64,000 bases of DNA from Mediterraneibacter catenae (GTDB lineage: Bacteria > Bacillota > Clostridia > Lachnospirales > Lachnospiraceae): NCBI RefSeq assembly GCF_008691045.1, contig NZ_VMSO01000002.1:1-64000 (forward strand). Direction: 5' to 3'. The notes under the pieces were generated by a model, which had not been told where the DNA came from, made no database searches, and saw nothing but the letters and a program-made list of their open reading frames with translations. Shown here piece by piece: positions 36,360-45,495 of this stretch. Position 1 is the first letter of the stretch. Every line of letters starts with the position of its first letter. The translations under genes and the position numbers were made by a program.

Positions 36360-39143
36360 ATGAAGATTGCAAATATCACATGCGAGCGCGTCCATACGCC
36401 TCTGGCGGTGACGAACCGCCACCCCAGATTTTCATGGGAAATTACATCAGACGAAAAAGATGTGCTCCAGAGCGCATATCACATTATTGTAAAGGATCAC
36501 ACAGGCGCCCTTGTCTGGGACAGCGGGAAGGCACAGAGCCGGGAAACTGTCGATATCATGTACGCCGGTGCGCCGCTTGTATCTTCCGGCAGATATGTAT
36601 ATCAGATCACGGTCTGGGACAACCACGGAAATGAAGCGGTAAGCGAAGAGGAACGCTTTGAGACAGCGCTTCTCGACAGCGCGGACTGGAAGGCGCAGTG
36701 GATCGAGCCGTTAGACCCTCTGCCCCAGCTTGCGGAGAATCCGCTGCCAAAAGCACAGGCGATCTGGGGCGAGTGCATGGCGGCGATGATGCGGGGCGAG
36801 CAGCCGAAGTACTATCTGGACAGTGATATATGGGCGCTCTTTGAGGCAGAACCCTATGACCCGCCGGTCCGCTTCCGCCGCACGTTCACACTTGGAGAAA
36901 AGCCGGAATATGCGAAGATCTATATGACTGCCCACGGCATCTACAGCCTGTCCGTCAACGGCAGGAAAGTTCCGGGGACACTGCTGGCGCCGGGATTTAC
37001 GGCCTATGAGAAGCGCCTGAAATATCAGGCATACGATGTGACAGAATTCCTGCAGGCAGGCGAAAACGCCCTCTGCGTGACTGTGGCGGACGGCTGGTAC
37101 AAGGGCAAGATCGCCCTTGGCAAAGGATGCGAGTACGGCGAAGTGCCGGGGCTGCTCATGCAGATGGAATTGTGGGGATCCGGCGGAACGAAGAGTGAAC
37201 TCTGCTCGGACGGAAACTTCACCTGTTCCTATGAAGGGCCGGTGCGCTACGCGGATCTGTTCCGAGGGGAGTGCGTGGACGCCCGCAGAGACGACGGCGA
37301 CCCGTCCGAAGCAGCATATGTGGCGGACAACTGGAAACCGGTAAATGTTTTGGAACGAAAGGAAGAAGATTACGGCATCCTGACAGCCCAGACTGCTCCG
37401 GCGATTGAGGTGTATGAGGAAGTCCCGGCAAGAGAGATCCTGACAACGCCGAACGGCGAGACAGTGGTTGACTTCGGACAGAACATGGCAGGAACGATCC
37501 GGGTAGAGATACGTGCGGAAGCAGGAGAGGAGATCAGCTTCGAGCACGGGGAAGTCTTGGATTCAGACGGCAATTTTACTTATGCATTTTCAGATACAGC
37601 ACATGAGCAGAAAGACGTGTACATCAGCGCCGGGGAGAGCGGGGAAGTCTTTGAGCCGGAGTTTACCTATCACGGGTTCCGCTATGTCTGTGTGACCGGA
37701 GGAAAAGACTGGAGACCGGAGCAGTTCACTGCGAAAGCCATCAGCAGCGCAAACCCGGTGACCGGATCGTTCCGGTGTTCAGATGAGAAACTGAACCAAC
37801 TGCAGGATAATATTTACTGGAGTCAGCGCTCCAATACTGTGGGGATCCCTACCGACTGCCCAACCAGAGAGAAGGCAGGCTGGACAGGAGACGTGGTGAC
37901 ATACGGCGAGACGGCTCTCTACAATCAGGAGATGACCGCATTCTTTGAGGACTGGCTGGAGAGCATCCGCAGGGAGCAGAAAGAAAACGGGCATGTGATG
38001 AATACCGTCCCGCTGATCAAAAACTATATCCAGCAGACCTACGCGGGCTCTCTTGGCTGGGGCGATGTGATTCTGACGCTGCCGATGCAGCTCTACCGCT
38101 TAAGCGGAGACAAAAATGTGCTTGCGGCATGCAGGGACGCAATGGAGAAGTGGGTCAATGCCATGCATATCGCAGCAGACGAGCTCCCGCAGGGGATGGA
38201 AGAAAGCCCGGAGAATGAGAATCAGCATTATCTCATTAATACAGGGTTCCATTTCGGCGACTGGTTGGTGCCAAGCGTGAAGAATGAGGCGGGATTTTCC
38301 GATGGACCGGCTTCTTCCTTCCTGACCATGAATGTGGTTGATACCGCGCTTCTGGCGGCGGATGCAGACCTGTTTGCCGAGACGCTGGAGATTCTGGGAG
38401 AGACAGAGAAAGCAGAAGATTATAAAGCATACGCTCAGAGAGTCCGGAAGGCATTCTGTGAGGAACTGTGTACGGAAGACGGGAAACTGAAACAGGAGAT
38501 GCAGGGAAGCTACATCCTTGCTCTGAAATACCATATGGTTCCGGAAGAAATGGAGAAGGGATTTGCCGCAAGGCTGGCGGAGATGATCGTGGAGAATGAT
38601 TACAAACCGGACGCCGGATTCATGTCGGTTCCGTTTATCCTGGATGTGCTCTGCAACTATGGTTACCGGGATCTGGCATGGAAAGTCCTGAACCAGAAGA
38701 ACTGCCCGGGCTGGATCTATGAAGTGGAGCACGGCGCGACGACCATGTGGGAAAACTGGGATGCGGTCCGTCCGGACGGAGCGGTGGACAAATGTTCTTT
38801 CAACCACTATGCGTTCGGCTGCGTCGGCAATTTCCTTTACCGCAGAGTGCTGGGAATCCAGAATGCCGGTATCGGATATGATCACATCTGTCTGGAGCCG
38901 GGATATGACTTTGATCTCGACTGGGCGGAAGGCTCTTACCACAGCGTGCACGGCGAGATCAGTCTCCGCTGGGAGAAGATGAAAAATGCAGACGGCTCAG
39001 ATGGGGCTGGTATAAAGGTGAGTGGATGGATTCCTGCGAATACAGAGGGGGAACTGGTGCTTCCGGACGGCAGCAGGCAGAAGCTTGGCAGCGGTGGATT
39101 TGAGCTTTTTACAGAAGAATCAAAAATCCCGATGCAAGCATGA
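36360..39143 (+). CDS. Alpha-L-rhamnosidase (GH78), second of locus 2
   Basis: A 927-residue GH78 enzyme, divergent from its neighbour. It has the N-domain YAKIYMTAHGIYSLSVNGRKV, VVDFGQNMAGTIRVEI, the barrel signature GIPTDCPTREKAGWTGD and TTMWENWDAV with the likely base Glu. It carries a longer insert at residues ~120-165 (QAIWGECMAAMMRGEQPKYY) than the other GH78 proteins here. It has no C-terminal Met-rich tail and no signal peptide. The pair of different rhamnosidases suggests two linkage types or two sizes of rhamnose-containing substrate. Confidence 0.92.
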   Translation: MKIANITCERVHTPLAVTNRHPRFSWEITSDEKDVLQSAYHIIVKDHTGALVWDSGKAQSRETVDIMYAGAPLVSSGRYVYQITVWDNHGNEAVSEEERFETALLDSADWKAQWIEPLDPLPQLAENPLPKAQAIWGECMAAMMRGEQPKYYLDSDIWALFEAEPYDPPVRFRRTFTLGEKPEYAKIYMTAHGIYSLSVNGRKVPGTLLAPGFTAYEKRLKYQAYDVTEFLQAGENALCVTVADGWYKGKIALGKGCEYGEVPGLLMQMELWGSGGTKSELCSDGNFTCSYEGPVRYADLFRGECVDARRDDGDPSEAAYVADNWKPVNVLERKEEDYGILTAQTAPAIEVYEEVPAREILTTPNGETVVDFGQNMAGTIRVEIRAEAGEEISFEHGEVLDSDGNFTYAFSDTAHEQKDVYISAGESGEVFEPEFTYHGFRYVCVTGGKDWRPEQFTAKAISSANPVTGSFRCSDEKLNQLQDNIYWSQRSNTVGIPTDCPTREKAGWTGDVVTYGETALYNQEMTAFFEDWLESIRREQKENGHVMNTVPLIKNYIQQTYAGSLGWGDVILTLPMQLYRLSGDKNVLAACRDAMEKWVNAMHIAADELPQGMEESPENENQHYLINTGFHFGDWLVPSVKNEAGFSDGPASSFLTMNVVDTALLAADADLFAETLEILGETEKAEDYKAYAQRVRKAFCEELCTEDGKLKQEMQGSYILALKYHMVPEEMEKGFAARLAEMIVENDYKPDAGFMSVPFILDVLCNYGYRDLAWKVLNQKNCPGWIYEVEHGATTMWENWDAVRPDGAVDKCSFNHYAFGCVGNFLYRRVLGIQNAGIGYDHICLEPGYDFDLDWAEGSYHSVHGEISLRWEKMKNADGSDGAGIKVSGWIPANTEGELVLPDGSRQKLGSGGFELFTEESKIPMQA

Positions 39144-39973
39144 ATGAGGTGGGTCAGATGATGAAACGAACGAAAGTGATATTGATCATCCTGGCGGCGG
39201 TAGTCGTCCTGCAGGCGGCATGGATCGCATTCTGCGGTTGGAAGTGGGGCTGGGGACCGTTCCATAAGCTGTCTGAATACCGGTACAGGAGCATGCCGGG
39301 AAATGCGGACCGGTATGCGGTGTCACAGGTAAAGCCGTCCGGCGATGAGACGCTGAAAGGAAAGACGGTTATCTTCCTCGGTTCCTCCGTTACTTACGGA
39401 GCAGCGTCACTGGGCGAATCCTTTGCCGATGACCTGAGTGCCAGGCTGCAGTGCAATGTTGTGAAAGAAGCGGTGTCCGGCACGACGTTGTCCACTACCA
39501 GCCCGAACTCCTATGTAACTCGGCTGGATAACATCAAAACGCGGCAGGCAGACCTCTTTATCTGCCAGCTCTCGACCAACGATGCCTCACAGAAGAAGCC
39601 GCTGGGCGAGGTCACTGATTCCGAGCGGATGGAGGATTTTGACACAGATACTGTGGCGGGAGCGATGGAGTATATCATCGCATATGCGAAAGACAAATGG
39701 GACTGTCCGGTGGTATTTTATACAAATCCGAAGTATGACAGCGACGAATATGCGGCGATGGTTGAATTACTGTATGAGATCCGGGATAAATGGGGGATCG
39801 GTGTGATCGACCTGTGGACAGAACTGCCGGAGATCACGGAAGAGGAGCGCGCGCTTTATATGGCGGATGCGATCCATCCGACACGCGCCGGATATCTGGA
39901 GTGGTGGACGCCGGTGATGGAGAAAGATATCATAGAAATGATGGAACTAACGCCGGAAAGCAGTGAGAAGTAA
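39140..39973 (+). CDS. Membrane-anchored SGNH/GDSL hydrolase
   Basis: A 277-residue protein. A single N-terminal membrane segment at about residues 11-33 (KVILIILAAVVVLQAAWIAFC) is followed by an SGNH hydrolase domain: block I Ser in IFLGSSVTYGAAS, block III Asn in QLSTNDAS, and the Asp-His pair in ADAIHPTRAGY. These enzymes remove acetyl or other acyl groups, often from plant glycans. It is the only clearly exported protein of the two glycan loci. The start is either the ATG overlapping the rhamnosidase stop or the ATG at 39158, which has GAGGTGG at a good distance. The last gene of locus 2. Confidence 0.83.
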   Translation: MNEVGQMMKRTKVILIILAAVVVLQAAWIAFCGWKWGWGPFHKLSEYRYRSMPGNADRYAVSQVKPSGDETLKGKTVIFLGSSVTYGAASLGESFADDLSARLQCNVVKEAVSGTTLSTTSPNSYVTRLDNIKTRQADLFICQLSTNDASQKKPLGEVTDSERMEDFDTDTVAGAMEYIIAYAKDKWDCPVVFYTNPKYDSDEYAAMVELLYEIRDKWGIGVIDLWTELPEITEEERALYMADAIHPTRAGYLEWWTPVMEKDIIEMMELTPESSEK

Positions 39974-39982
39974 TGAAATTAT

Positions 39983-40019
39983 ACAGGGAGGGATCATCCG
40001 GCGGATGATCCCTCCCTGT
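39983..40019. terminator. Bidirectional terminator between locus 2 and the DUF368 gene
   Basis: A perfect 17-bp stem (39983-39999 with 40003-40019, core GGGAGGGATCATCC) closes around GGC. Modest T-runs lie on both sides. It separates two convergent genes. Confidence 0.75.
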
Positions 40020-40066
40020 TGCCAATTGCTCTCGACAATATGATATTAAAGTTTGTTTTTGCCGTA

Positions 40067-40942
40067 TTATTTTACTTCCACCCTGCTGTTAAATTTATCC
40101 AGAAGCAATGCGATCACGATCCCGACTGCGATGCATATGATGTTCACAATCGCTGTCCCCGCACTCATGAATCCGGATACCGGGATGATCATGACTGTCG
40201 CCGCGATCACGATCCCGATGATGCCGTGGAACGCGAAAGAGTAGAAGTTGTCGAACAGCGCGTTGATCGCTTTCGCAAGGCATATCACAGTGACAAGAGC
40301 CCCGATGCCCGCAGGGATAAGGATGCTCATATCAAAGTGCCCGATCCCGTCCACGAACGGAGTGTAAAGTCCCAGAGGCATCAGCAGTGTGGAGAAGCTC
40401 ATGCCTGGCGCGATCACACTGAGCGCCAGACAGAATCCGCAGAACAGATACCAGAAGAAGTTCGGAGCCACTTCTACGGAGAACAGCTGGAAACCGATCA
40501 GAATCGCGAAGATCACGATCATGCAGACGATCATCGAGATAAAGGAACCTCTGCTTCGGCCCTGCTCGCCCGCTTCACGGAACAACGAAGGCAGCATTCC
40601 AGTGATCAGTCCGATGAAAACACAGACCGACGGATCCGGATATTTCTCCAGGAAGAAGGAGAGGATGTTCGCCACCCCGAGGAAACCGATCACGCCGCCG
40701 ATAAATACCGGGATCAGCGGAGGCACATGGGATCTGAAATTCTTAAACGGATTGGACAGAAGTTCCATGATCGGCTTGTAGATGCCGAAGATCACACTCA
40801 GTACGCCGCCGGATATACCGGGGAGTACAGCCCCCAGTCCGATCAGCGCCCCCTGAAGGATGCGGTAGACGAACTGAAGCGGATTTACACTTTTTTTCTT
40901 TCTCTGATTCATATGTTCATTGATCCTTTCATTCTGAAACAT
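40067..40942 (-). CDS. DUF368-family membrane protein (undecaprenyl-phosphate transporter type)
   Basis: A 291-residue polytopic protein with about nine hydrophobic segments. The DUF368 hallmarks are GALIGLGAVLPGISGGVLSVIFGIYKP near residue 31 and GFCLALSVIAPGMSFSTLLMPLGLY in the second half, two related PGxS re-entrant motifs. DUF368 proteins have been assigned as undecaprenyl-phosphate flippases (PopT) that recycle the lipid carrier for cell-wall synthesis. A later start at residue 11 (MNQRKKKS, 40912) is possible. A palindrome lies just upstream. Confidence 0.83.
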   Translation of the reverse strand: MFQNERINEHMNQRKKKSVNPLQFVYRILQGALIGLGAVLPGISGGVLSVIFGIYKPIMELLSNPFKNFRSHVPPLIPVFIGGVIGFLGVANILSFFLEKYPDPSVCVFIGLITGMLPSLFREAGEQGRSRGSFISMIVCMIVIFAILIGFQLFSVEVAPNFFWYLFCGFCLALSVIAPGMSFSTLLMPLGLYTPFVDGIGHFDMSILIPAGIGALVTVICLAKAINALFDNFYSFAFHGIIGIVIAATVMIIPVSGFMSAGTAIVNIICIAVGIVIALLLDKFNSRVEVK

Positions 40943-40946
40943 TTAG

Positions 40947-40963
40947 TTGCTATTTTATAGCAA
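40947..40963. promoter_or_regulatory. 17-bp palindrome upstream of the DUF368 gene
   Basis: TTGCTATTTTATAGCAA is a perfect 7-bp inverted repeat around TTT. On the minus strand it contains TATAAA, so it may be an operator over a -10 box. Confidence 0.4.
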
Positions 40964-41069
40964 TAACATTCACAAACATATTCCTTTATACTATCTTTTA
41001 TGCTTTTTTTCAAGTATATTTTTGTGTATACTAAGAGAAACAGGGCGTGTCAGAAACAGGAGGGATTTG

Positions 41070-42629
41070 ATGCACTATTTAAATACGGACGCACAGATAA
41101 TTATGTTCCGGGATATGCTGAACAGTGAGATTTATGTGGACAAGAGCAGCCTTATCCAAAAGATCACACCGCTCATCCGTACAAACGCAAAGTATGTATG
41201 TATTACCAGACCACGCAGATTCGGCAAAACAGTAAATGCCAACATGTTAGGGGCGTACTACACAAAAGGATATGATACACATGAACTGTTTGACGACTTG
41301 AATATCGCGCATACAGATCATTATGAAAGCCATATAAACCGTTACAATGTGATACACATTGATTTCAGCGTTTTTCCGGATTTTTGCGACGGATATGACG
41401 TTTATCTGAAAAATATCCTCAGAAAACTGCAGGAAGATCTAAGAGAAACATATCCGGCGCTTAAAGGCAGAGAATACGGGGGGATCAGTGAAATGCTGTC
41501 CGATACGAAAGATTCGTTCATCTTCATTTTAGATGTATGGGATTCTGTATTCAGCGAGAAATATGTAACAGAAGCAGATAAGATACATTTTCTGAGATTT
41601 CTAAAAACGATGCTCAAAGACAGACCATATGTGGATCTGGCGTATATGACAGGGGTACTGCCGATTGCGAAATACTCCAGCGGTTCGGAACTGAACATGT
41701 TCTGGGAATATAATTTTATGAACGATCAGGTGTATGAAGAACAGTTTGGACTTACAGAAGATGAAGTAAAACAACTTTGCACAAAATATGATACAGTAAG
41801 CTATGAAGATCTGGAGTGGTGGTACGACGGATATCTTATGAGCGATGGAAGGCATCTGTTCAATCCAAGGTCAGTAAACAGGGCGCTGACAGATGGCGTC
41901 TGCAAAAATTACTGGACGGAGACCGGACCGATGAACGAGGTGGCGGACTGTATTGAAAATAATGTGGAAGAGGTGCGCGAGGATATCGTCAAAATGGTCT
42001 CCGGTGTGCCGGTAGAAGCAGATTTGAGTGGCTATAGTGCGGCTGAACAGGAGTTATATACAAGAGACGAGATCCTCTCTGCTATGGTCGTATATGGGTT
42101 CCTGTCCTATCATGACAACTGCCTGAAAATCCCGAATCACGAATTAATGGAAAAATTCCAGCGGGTGCTTTCCCGTGACAGCATGGGAGAAGTGAAAGAG
42201 ATCGTAGACAGATCCAAAGAAATGCTTGCAGCCACGCTTGCATGTGATGCGGATAAAGTGGCGGCTATTCTGGAAGATGTACATGACAGAGAAATACCGT
42301 TTCTTATGTATAATGATGAAAATTCCCTGTCATGTGTGATCACGCTCTGCTATCTCTATGCGCGGAAAGATTATCGGATAGAGCGTGAAGAAAAGAGTGG
42401 GAAAGGGTACTGCGACTATCTTTTTATTCCCAGAAAAAGAGGTGTCCCCGCAATAGTCCTGGAACTTAAAGTGGATGATTCGGCTGAAAATGCGATCCGT
42501 CAGATAAAAGATAAAAAATATGTACAAAGAGTGGAATCTTTCGGCAATGTCATTCTGACCGGAATCAGTTATGACAGGAAACATAAGAAACATGAGTGCA
42601 TTATTGAAAAAATATCCCTGATAGATTAA
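41070..42629 (+). CDS. AAA-like ATPase with C-terminal PD-(D/E)XK nuclease-like domain
   Basis: A 519-residue protein of the AAA_like/PD-DEXK_9 group. The N-terminus has MLNSEIYVDKSSLIQKI and a Walker A-like VCITRPRRFGKTVNANML (near residue 50). GYLMSDGRHLFNPRSVNRAL lies in the middle. The C-terminus has GKGYCDYLFIPRKRGVPAIVLELKVDDSAENAIRQIKDKKY, whose Asp, Glu-x-Lys spacing fits a PD-(D/E)XK core. I start at 41070 behind AGGAGGG; the longer frame would add a hydrophobic lead over the promoter region. These genes are numerous in gut Firmicutes and Bacteroidetes, and their role (nuclease, defence or mobile-element relic) is not established. Confidence 0.85.
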   Translation: MHYLNTDAQIIMFRDMLNSEIYVDKSSLIQKITPLIRTNAKYVCITRPRRFGKTVNANMLGAYYTKGYDTHELFDDLNIAHTDHYESHINRYNVIHIDFSVFPDFCDGYDVYLKNILRKLQEDLRETYPALKGREYGGISEMLSDTKDSFIFILDVWDSVFSEKYVTEADKIHFLRFLKTMLKDRPYVDLAYMTGVLPIAKYSSGSELNMFWEYNFMNDQVYEEQFGLTEDEVKQLCTKYDTVSYEDLEWWYDGYLMSDGRHLFNPRSVNRALTDGVCKNYWTETGPMNEVADCIENNVEEVREDIVKMVSGVPVEADLSGYSAAEQELYTRDEILSAMVVYGFLSYHDNCLKIPNHELMEKFQRVLSRDSMGEVKEIVDRSKEMLAATLACDADKVAAILEDVHDREIPFLMYNDENSLSCVITLCYLYARKDYRIEREEKSGKGYCDYLFIPRKRGVPAIVLELKVDDSAENAIRQIKDKKYVQRVESFGNVILTGISYDRKHKKHECIIEKISLID

Positions 42630-42686
42630 AATAATCCAGGGAATAAAATCTTAAAGACAGAAAATGAGCAGGAGGAGAATATTGAT

Positions 42687-43604
42687 ATGAAGAAACCGGT
42701 TCTTGTCATAATGGCAGCAGGTATGGGAAGCAGATACGGCGGCCTCAAACAGATCGACCCCGTGGACAAAGAAGGTCAGATCATCATGGATTTTTCAATC
42801 TATGATGCAAAGCAGGCCGGATTTGAGAAAGTCGTATTTATTATCAAGAAAGAAAATGAAACTGACTTCAGGGAGGCAATCGGCGACCGGATCGCGAAAT
42901 CTATGGAAGTCGCTTATGCTTATCAGGACATCAACAATATCCCGGCAGGTTTTTCTGTCCCGGAGGGACGTGTGAAACCATGGGGGACAGCACATGCGGT
43001 CTTAAGTGCGATCGATGAGATTGACGGGCCGTTTGCCGTGATCAATGCAGATGACTATTACGGACAGCACGCTTTTAAAGTGATCTATGAGTATCTCACA
43101 ACTCATGAAGATGATAACAAATACCGGTATACAATGGTAGGCTACCGGCTCAAAAATACAGTGACGGACAACGGGTATGTTTCCCGCGGCGTCTGTGAAC
43201 TCAACGAGGATAAAGAACTTGTCAGCGTGACCGAGCGTACCAGGATCGAGAAGAAAGAGGACGGCATTGCCTACTCTGAGGACGGCGGAGAGACCTGGAC
43301 CTCTATTGACGGTGATACGCTCGTATCTATGAATATGTGGGGATTTACCCGCAGCATGCTGGACGAAATCCAGAAAGGGCTCCCGGCATTCCTTGAAAAA
43401 GGCCTGAAAGAGAATCCGATGAAATGCGAGTATTATCTCCCAGCGGTAGTGAGCACTCTTCTGGCTGAGGATAAAGCAGCCGTGACTGTGCTTGAGTCAG
43501 AAGATAAATGGTATGGCGTTACTTATAAGGAAGACAAGCCTGTCGTGGTGGCTGCGATCCAGTCGCTGAAAGACGCAGGACTCTATCCAGAAAAATTATG
43601 GTGA
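42687..43604 (+). CDS. Sugar-1-phosphate nucleotidyltransferase family protein
   Basis: A 305-residue protein with the nucleotidyltransferase signature VIMAAGMGSRYGGLKQIDP (GxGxR...K) and the metal-binding AVINADDYYG. It has KPWGTAHAVLSA for base recognition, and EYYLPAVVSTLL later in the chain. It lacks a left-handed beta-helix acyltransferase domain. Family members join an NTP and a sugar-1-phosphate. Its position before galE suggests a UDP-sugar product, such as from glucose-1-phosphate or galactose-1-phosphate, but nucleotide and sugar are inferred. The start has AGGAGGAG upstream. Confidence 0.82.
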   Translation: MKKPVLVIMAAGMGSRYGGLKQIDPVDKEGQIIMDFSIYDAKQAGFEKVVFIIKKENETDFREAIGDRIAKSMEVAYAYQDINNIPAGFSVPEGRVKPWGTAHAVLSAIDEIDGPFAVINADDYYGQHAFKVIYEYLTTHEDDNKYRYTMVGYRLKNTVTDNGYVSRGVCELNEDKELVSVTERTRIEKKEDGIAYSEDGGETWTSIDGDTLVSMNMWGFTRSMLDEIQKGLPAFLEKGLKENPMKCEYYLPAVVSTLLAEDKAAVTVLESEDKWYGVTYKEDKPVVVAAIQSLKDAGLYPEKLW

Positions 43605-43611
43605 GCTGATA

Positions 43612-43649
43612 TGCATGGTACTGCGGTAGCAGTGCCATGCAACATTTTT
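43612..43649 (+). terminator. Rho-independent terminator after the nucleotidyltransferase gene
   Basis: TGCATGGTACTGC (43612-43624) pairs with GCAGTGCCATGCA (43629-43641) with one G-U pair around GGTA. ACATTTTTA follows. Confidence 0.85.
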
Positions 43650-43696
43650 ACTAAAAGATGATTTAAAATTATAAAGAAATATCCTGACGTCTGTGC

Positions 43697-43702
43697 TATA
43701 CT
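43697..43702 (+). promoter_or_regulatory. Possible extended -10 promoter of galE
   Basis: TGCTATACT forms an extended -10 element 56 bases before the galE start. No good -35 box is visible. Confidence 0.35.
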
Positions 43703-43757
43703 GAGTTCGTAAACAGGAAAACATAATATGCAGTCTTATCTTAAGGAGGAAACGATC

Positions 43758-44774
43758 ATGTCTATTTTAGTAACCGGAGGAGCCGGATTTATCGGAAGCC
43801 ATACTTGTGTAGAACTTTTGAATGCAGGCTATGATGTCGTAGTAGTAGATAATCTGTACAATGCTTCTGAGAAAGCTCTGGACAGAGTGAAAGAGATCAC
43901 GGGAAAGGATCTGAAATTCTATAAAGCGGATATCCGTGACAGAGAGGCAATGAATGAAGTCTTTGAGAAAGAAGAGATCGAATCCGTGATCCACTTTGCA
44001 GGACTGAAGGCGGTAGGCGAGTCCGTACAGAAGCCGTTGGAATATTATGAGAACAATATCGGCGGAACGATCACTCTCTGCGACGTGATGAGAAACCATG
44101 GTGTGAAGAACATCATCTTCAGTTCTTCTGCAACAGTATACGGTGACCCGGCATTTATTCCGATCACAGAGGAATGCCCGAAGGGAACCTGCACAAACCC
44201 GTACGGATGGACAAAATGGATGCTGGAGCAGATCCTGACTGACCTGCACACGGCAGATCCGGAGTGGAATGTTGTCCTCCTGAGATATTTCAATCCGATC
44301 GGTGCACATAAGAGCGGACTGATCGGCGAGGATCCGAAAGGCATCCCGAACAATCTGATGCCTTACATCACACAGGTAGCCATCGGCAAACTGAAATGTC
44401 TCGGTGTATTCGGCAACGATTATGATACACCTGACGGAACAGGCGTGCGCGATTACATCCATGTGGTAGACCTTGCTGTCGGACATGTGCGCGCAGTTGA
44501 AAAATTGAAAGAAAAAGCGGGAGTGTCTGTCTACAATCTGGGAACAGGAAATGGATATTCAGTTCTCGATATGGTCAAGGCATTTGAGAAAGCCTGCGGC
44601 AAGGAGATCCCGTATGAGATCAAACCGCGCCGTGCCGGCGATATCGCTACCTGCTACTGCGATGCAACAAAAGCAAAGAAGGAACTGAACTGGGTTGCAG
44701 AACGCGGGCTCGAGGAGATGTGTGAAGACTCCTGGAGGTGGCAGAGCCAGAACCCGAACGGATATAATGATTGA
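43758..44774 (+). CDS. galE: UDP-glucose 4-epimerase
   Basis: A 338-residue short-chain dehydrogenase-type enzyme interconverting UDP-galactose and UDP-glucose. The NAD-binding loop is [17 protein letters not shown] at residues 5-21. Further features are [13 protein letters not shown], the catalytic SSSATVYG Ser/Thr region and the [10 protein letters not shown] Tyr-x3-Lys pair. [18 protein letters not shown] and [13 protein letters not shown] complete the family pattern. Length is normal. I start at 43758, behind AAGGAGG, not at an ATG ten codons earlier. With galT and galK at the right end it completes the Leloir pathway in this window. Confidence 0.96.
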   Translation: MSILVTGGAGFIGSHTCVELLNAGYDVVVVDNLYNASEKALDRVKEITGKDLKFYKADIRDREAMNEVFEKEEIESVIHFAGLKAVGESVQKPLEYYENNIGGTITLCDVMRNHGVKNIIFSSSATVYGDPAFIPITEECPKGTCTNPYGWTKWMLEQILTDLHTADPEWNVVLLRYFNPIGAHKSGLIGEDPKGIPNNLMPYITQVAIGKLKCLGVFGNDYDTPDGTGVRDYIHVVDLAVGHVRAVEKLKEKAGVSVYNLGTGNGYSVLDMVKAFEKACGKEIPYEIKPRRAGDIATCYCDATKAKKELNWVAERGLEEMCEDSWRWQSQNPNGYND

Positions 44775-44783
44775 CAGATTATT

Positions 44784-45464
44784 ATGAAACGCAACATAGA
44801 CTTGAAAGAAATATCCGATGGCAGACTCTATTCCTCCGGGGATATGGTGAAAGTGGAATGTCATGATTGTGAAGGATGTTCGGATTGCTGCCAGGGGATG
44901 GGCGATTCGATCATCCTTGATCCGATGGATATCTGGCGGCTGCACAGAGGCATCAAAAAGGATTTTTCAGTATTGATGGGAGAAAATTACATCTCACTCG
45001 GAGTCGTGGACCGCATGATCCTGCCTAATCTGAAGATGGATGTACAAAAAGATGCCTGCCCGTTCCTCAATGATGAGGGCCGGTGTTCGATCCACAGCTG
45101 CAGACCGGGACTTTGCCGGCTGTTCCCTCTTGGGAGATATTATGAAGAGAACGGATTTAAATATTTTATCCAGATCCATGAATGTTCAAGAAAAGACCGC
45201 GGGAAAGTCAAGATCAAAAAATGGCTTGGCATCCCGAATCTGAAAGCCTACGAGAGCTATATCATGGAGTGGCATGATTTCTTAAATGAATGTGAGAGTG
45301 CCATGGAGTCATTAAGCGATGATAATACAAGAATCCTGACCCTTTATGTACTCCGCATATTTTATGAGACATCCTATATGGCCCAGGATGAAAACGCGTT
45401 TTATGAAGAATTCCGTGCAAGGATGACCGGGGTAAGAGAAAAACTGGGTATGGAGTCTCGGTGA
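44784..45464 (+). CDS. YkgJ-family cysteine-cluster protein
   Basis: A 226-residue protein with the YkgJ/UPF0153 cysteine pattern: CHDCEGCSDCCQGMG near residue 28 and CPFLNDEGRCSIHSCRPGLCRLFP near residue 92. The cluster probably binds zinc or iron-sulfur. The rest is helical. It starts 9 bases after galE and has no clear ribosome site, so it is likely translated by coupling to galE. Function is unknown for the family. Confidence 0.82.
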   Translation: MKRNIDLKEISDGRLYSSGDMVKVECHDCEGCSDCCQGMGDSIILDPMDIWRLHRGIKKDFSVLMGENYISLGVVDRMILPNLKMDVQKDACPFLNDEGRCSIHSCRPGLCRLFPLGRYYEENGFKYFIQIHECSRKDRGKVKIKKWLGIPNLKAYESYIMEWHDFLNECESAMESLSDDNTRILTLYVLRIFYETSYMAQDENAFYEEFRARMTGVREKLGMESR

Positions 45465-45495
45465 GAGAGCCCGGAATACGGGCTCACCGTTTTTT
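45459..45495. terminator. Terminator between the YkgJ and P-type ATPase genes
   Basis: GAGCCCG pairs with CGGGCTC around GAATA, extended by CGGT/ACCG across a small bulge, followed by TTTTTT (45490-45495). It overlaps the stop codons of both convergent genes. Confidence 0.8.

Noticed and set aside
34019-36379. Long antisense open frame of 786 codons opposite the rhamnosidase gene
   Set aside because: It has no ribosome site and a His/Arg/Val-rich composition, and it mirrors the codon bias of the clear GH78 gene on the plus strand.
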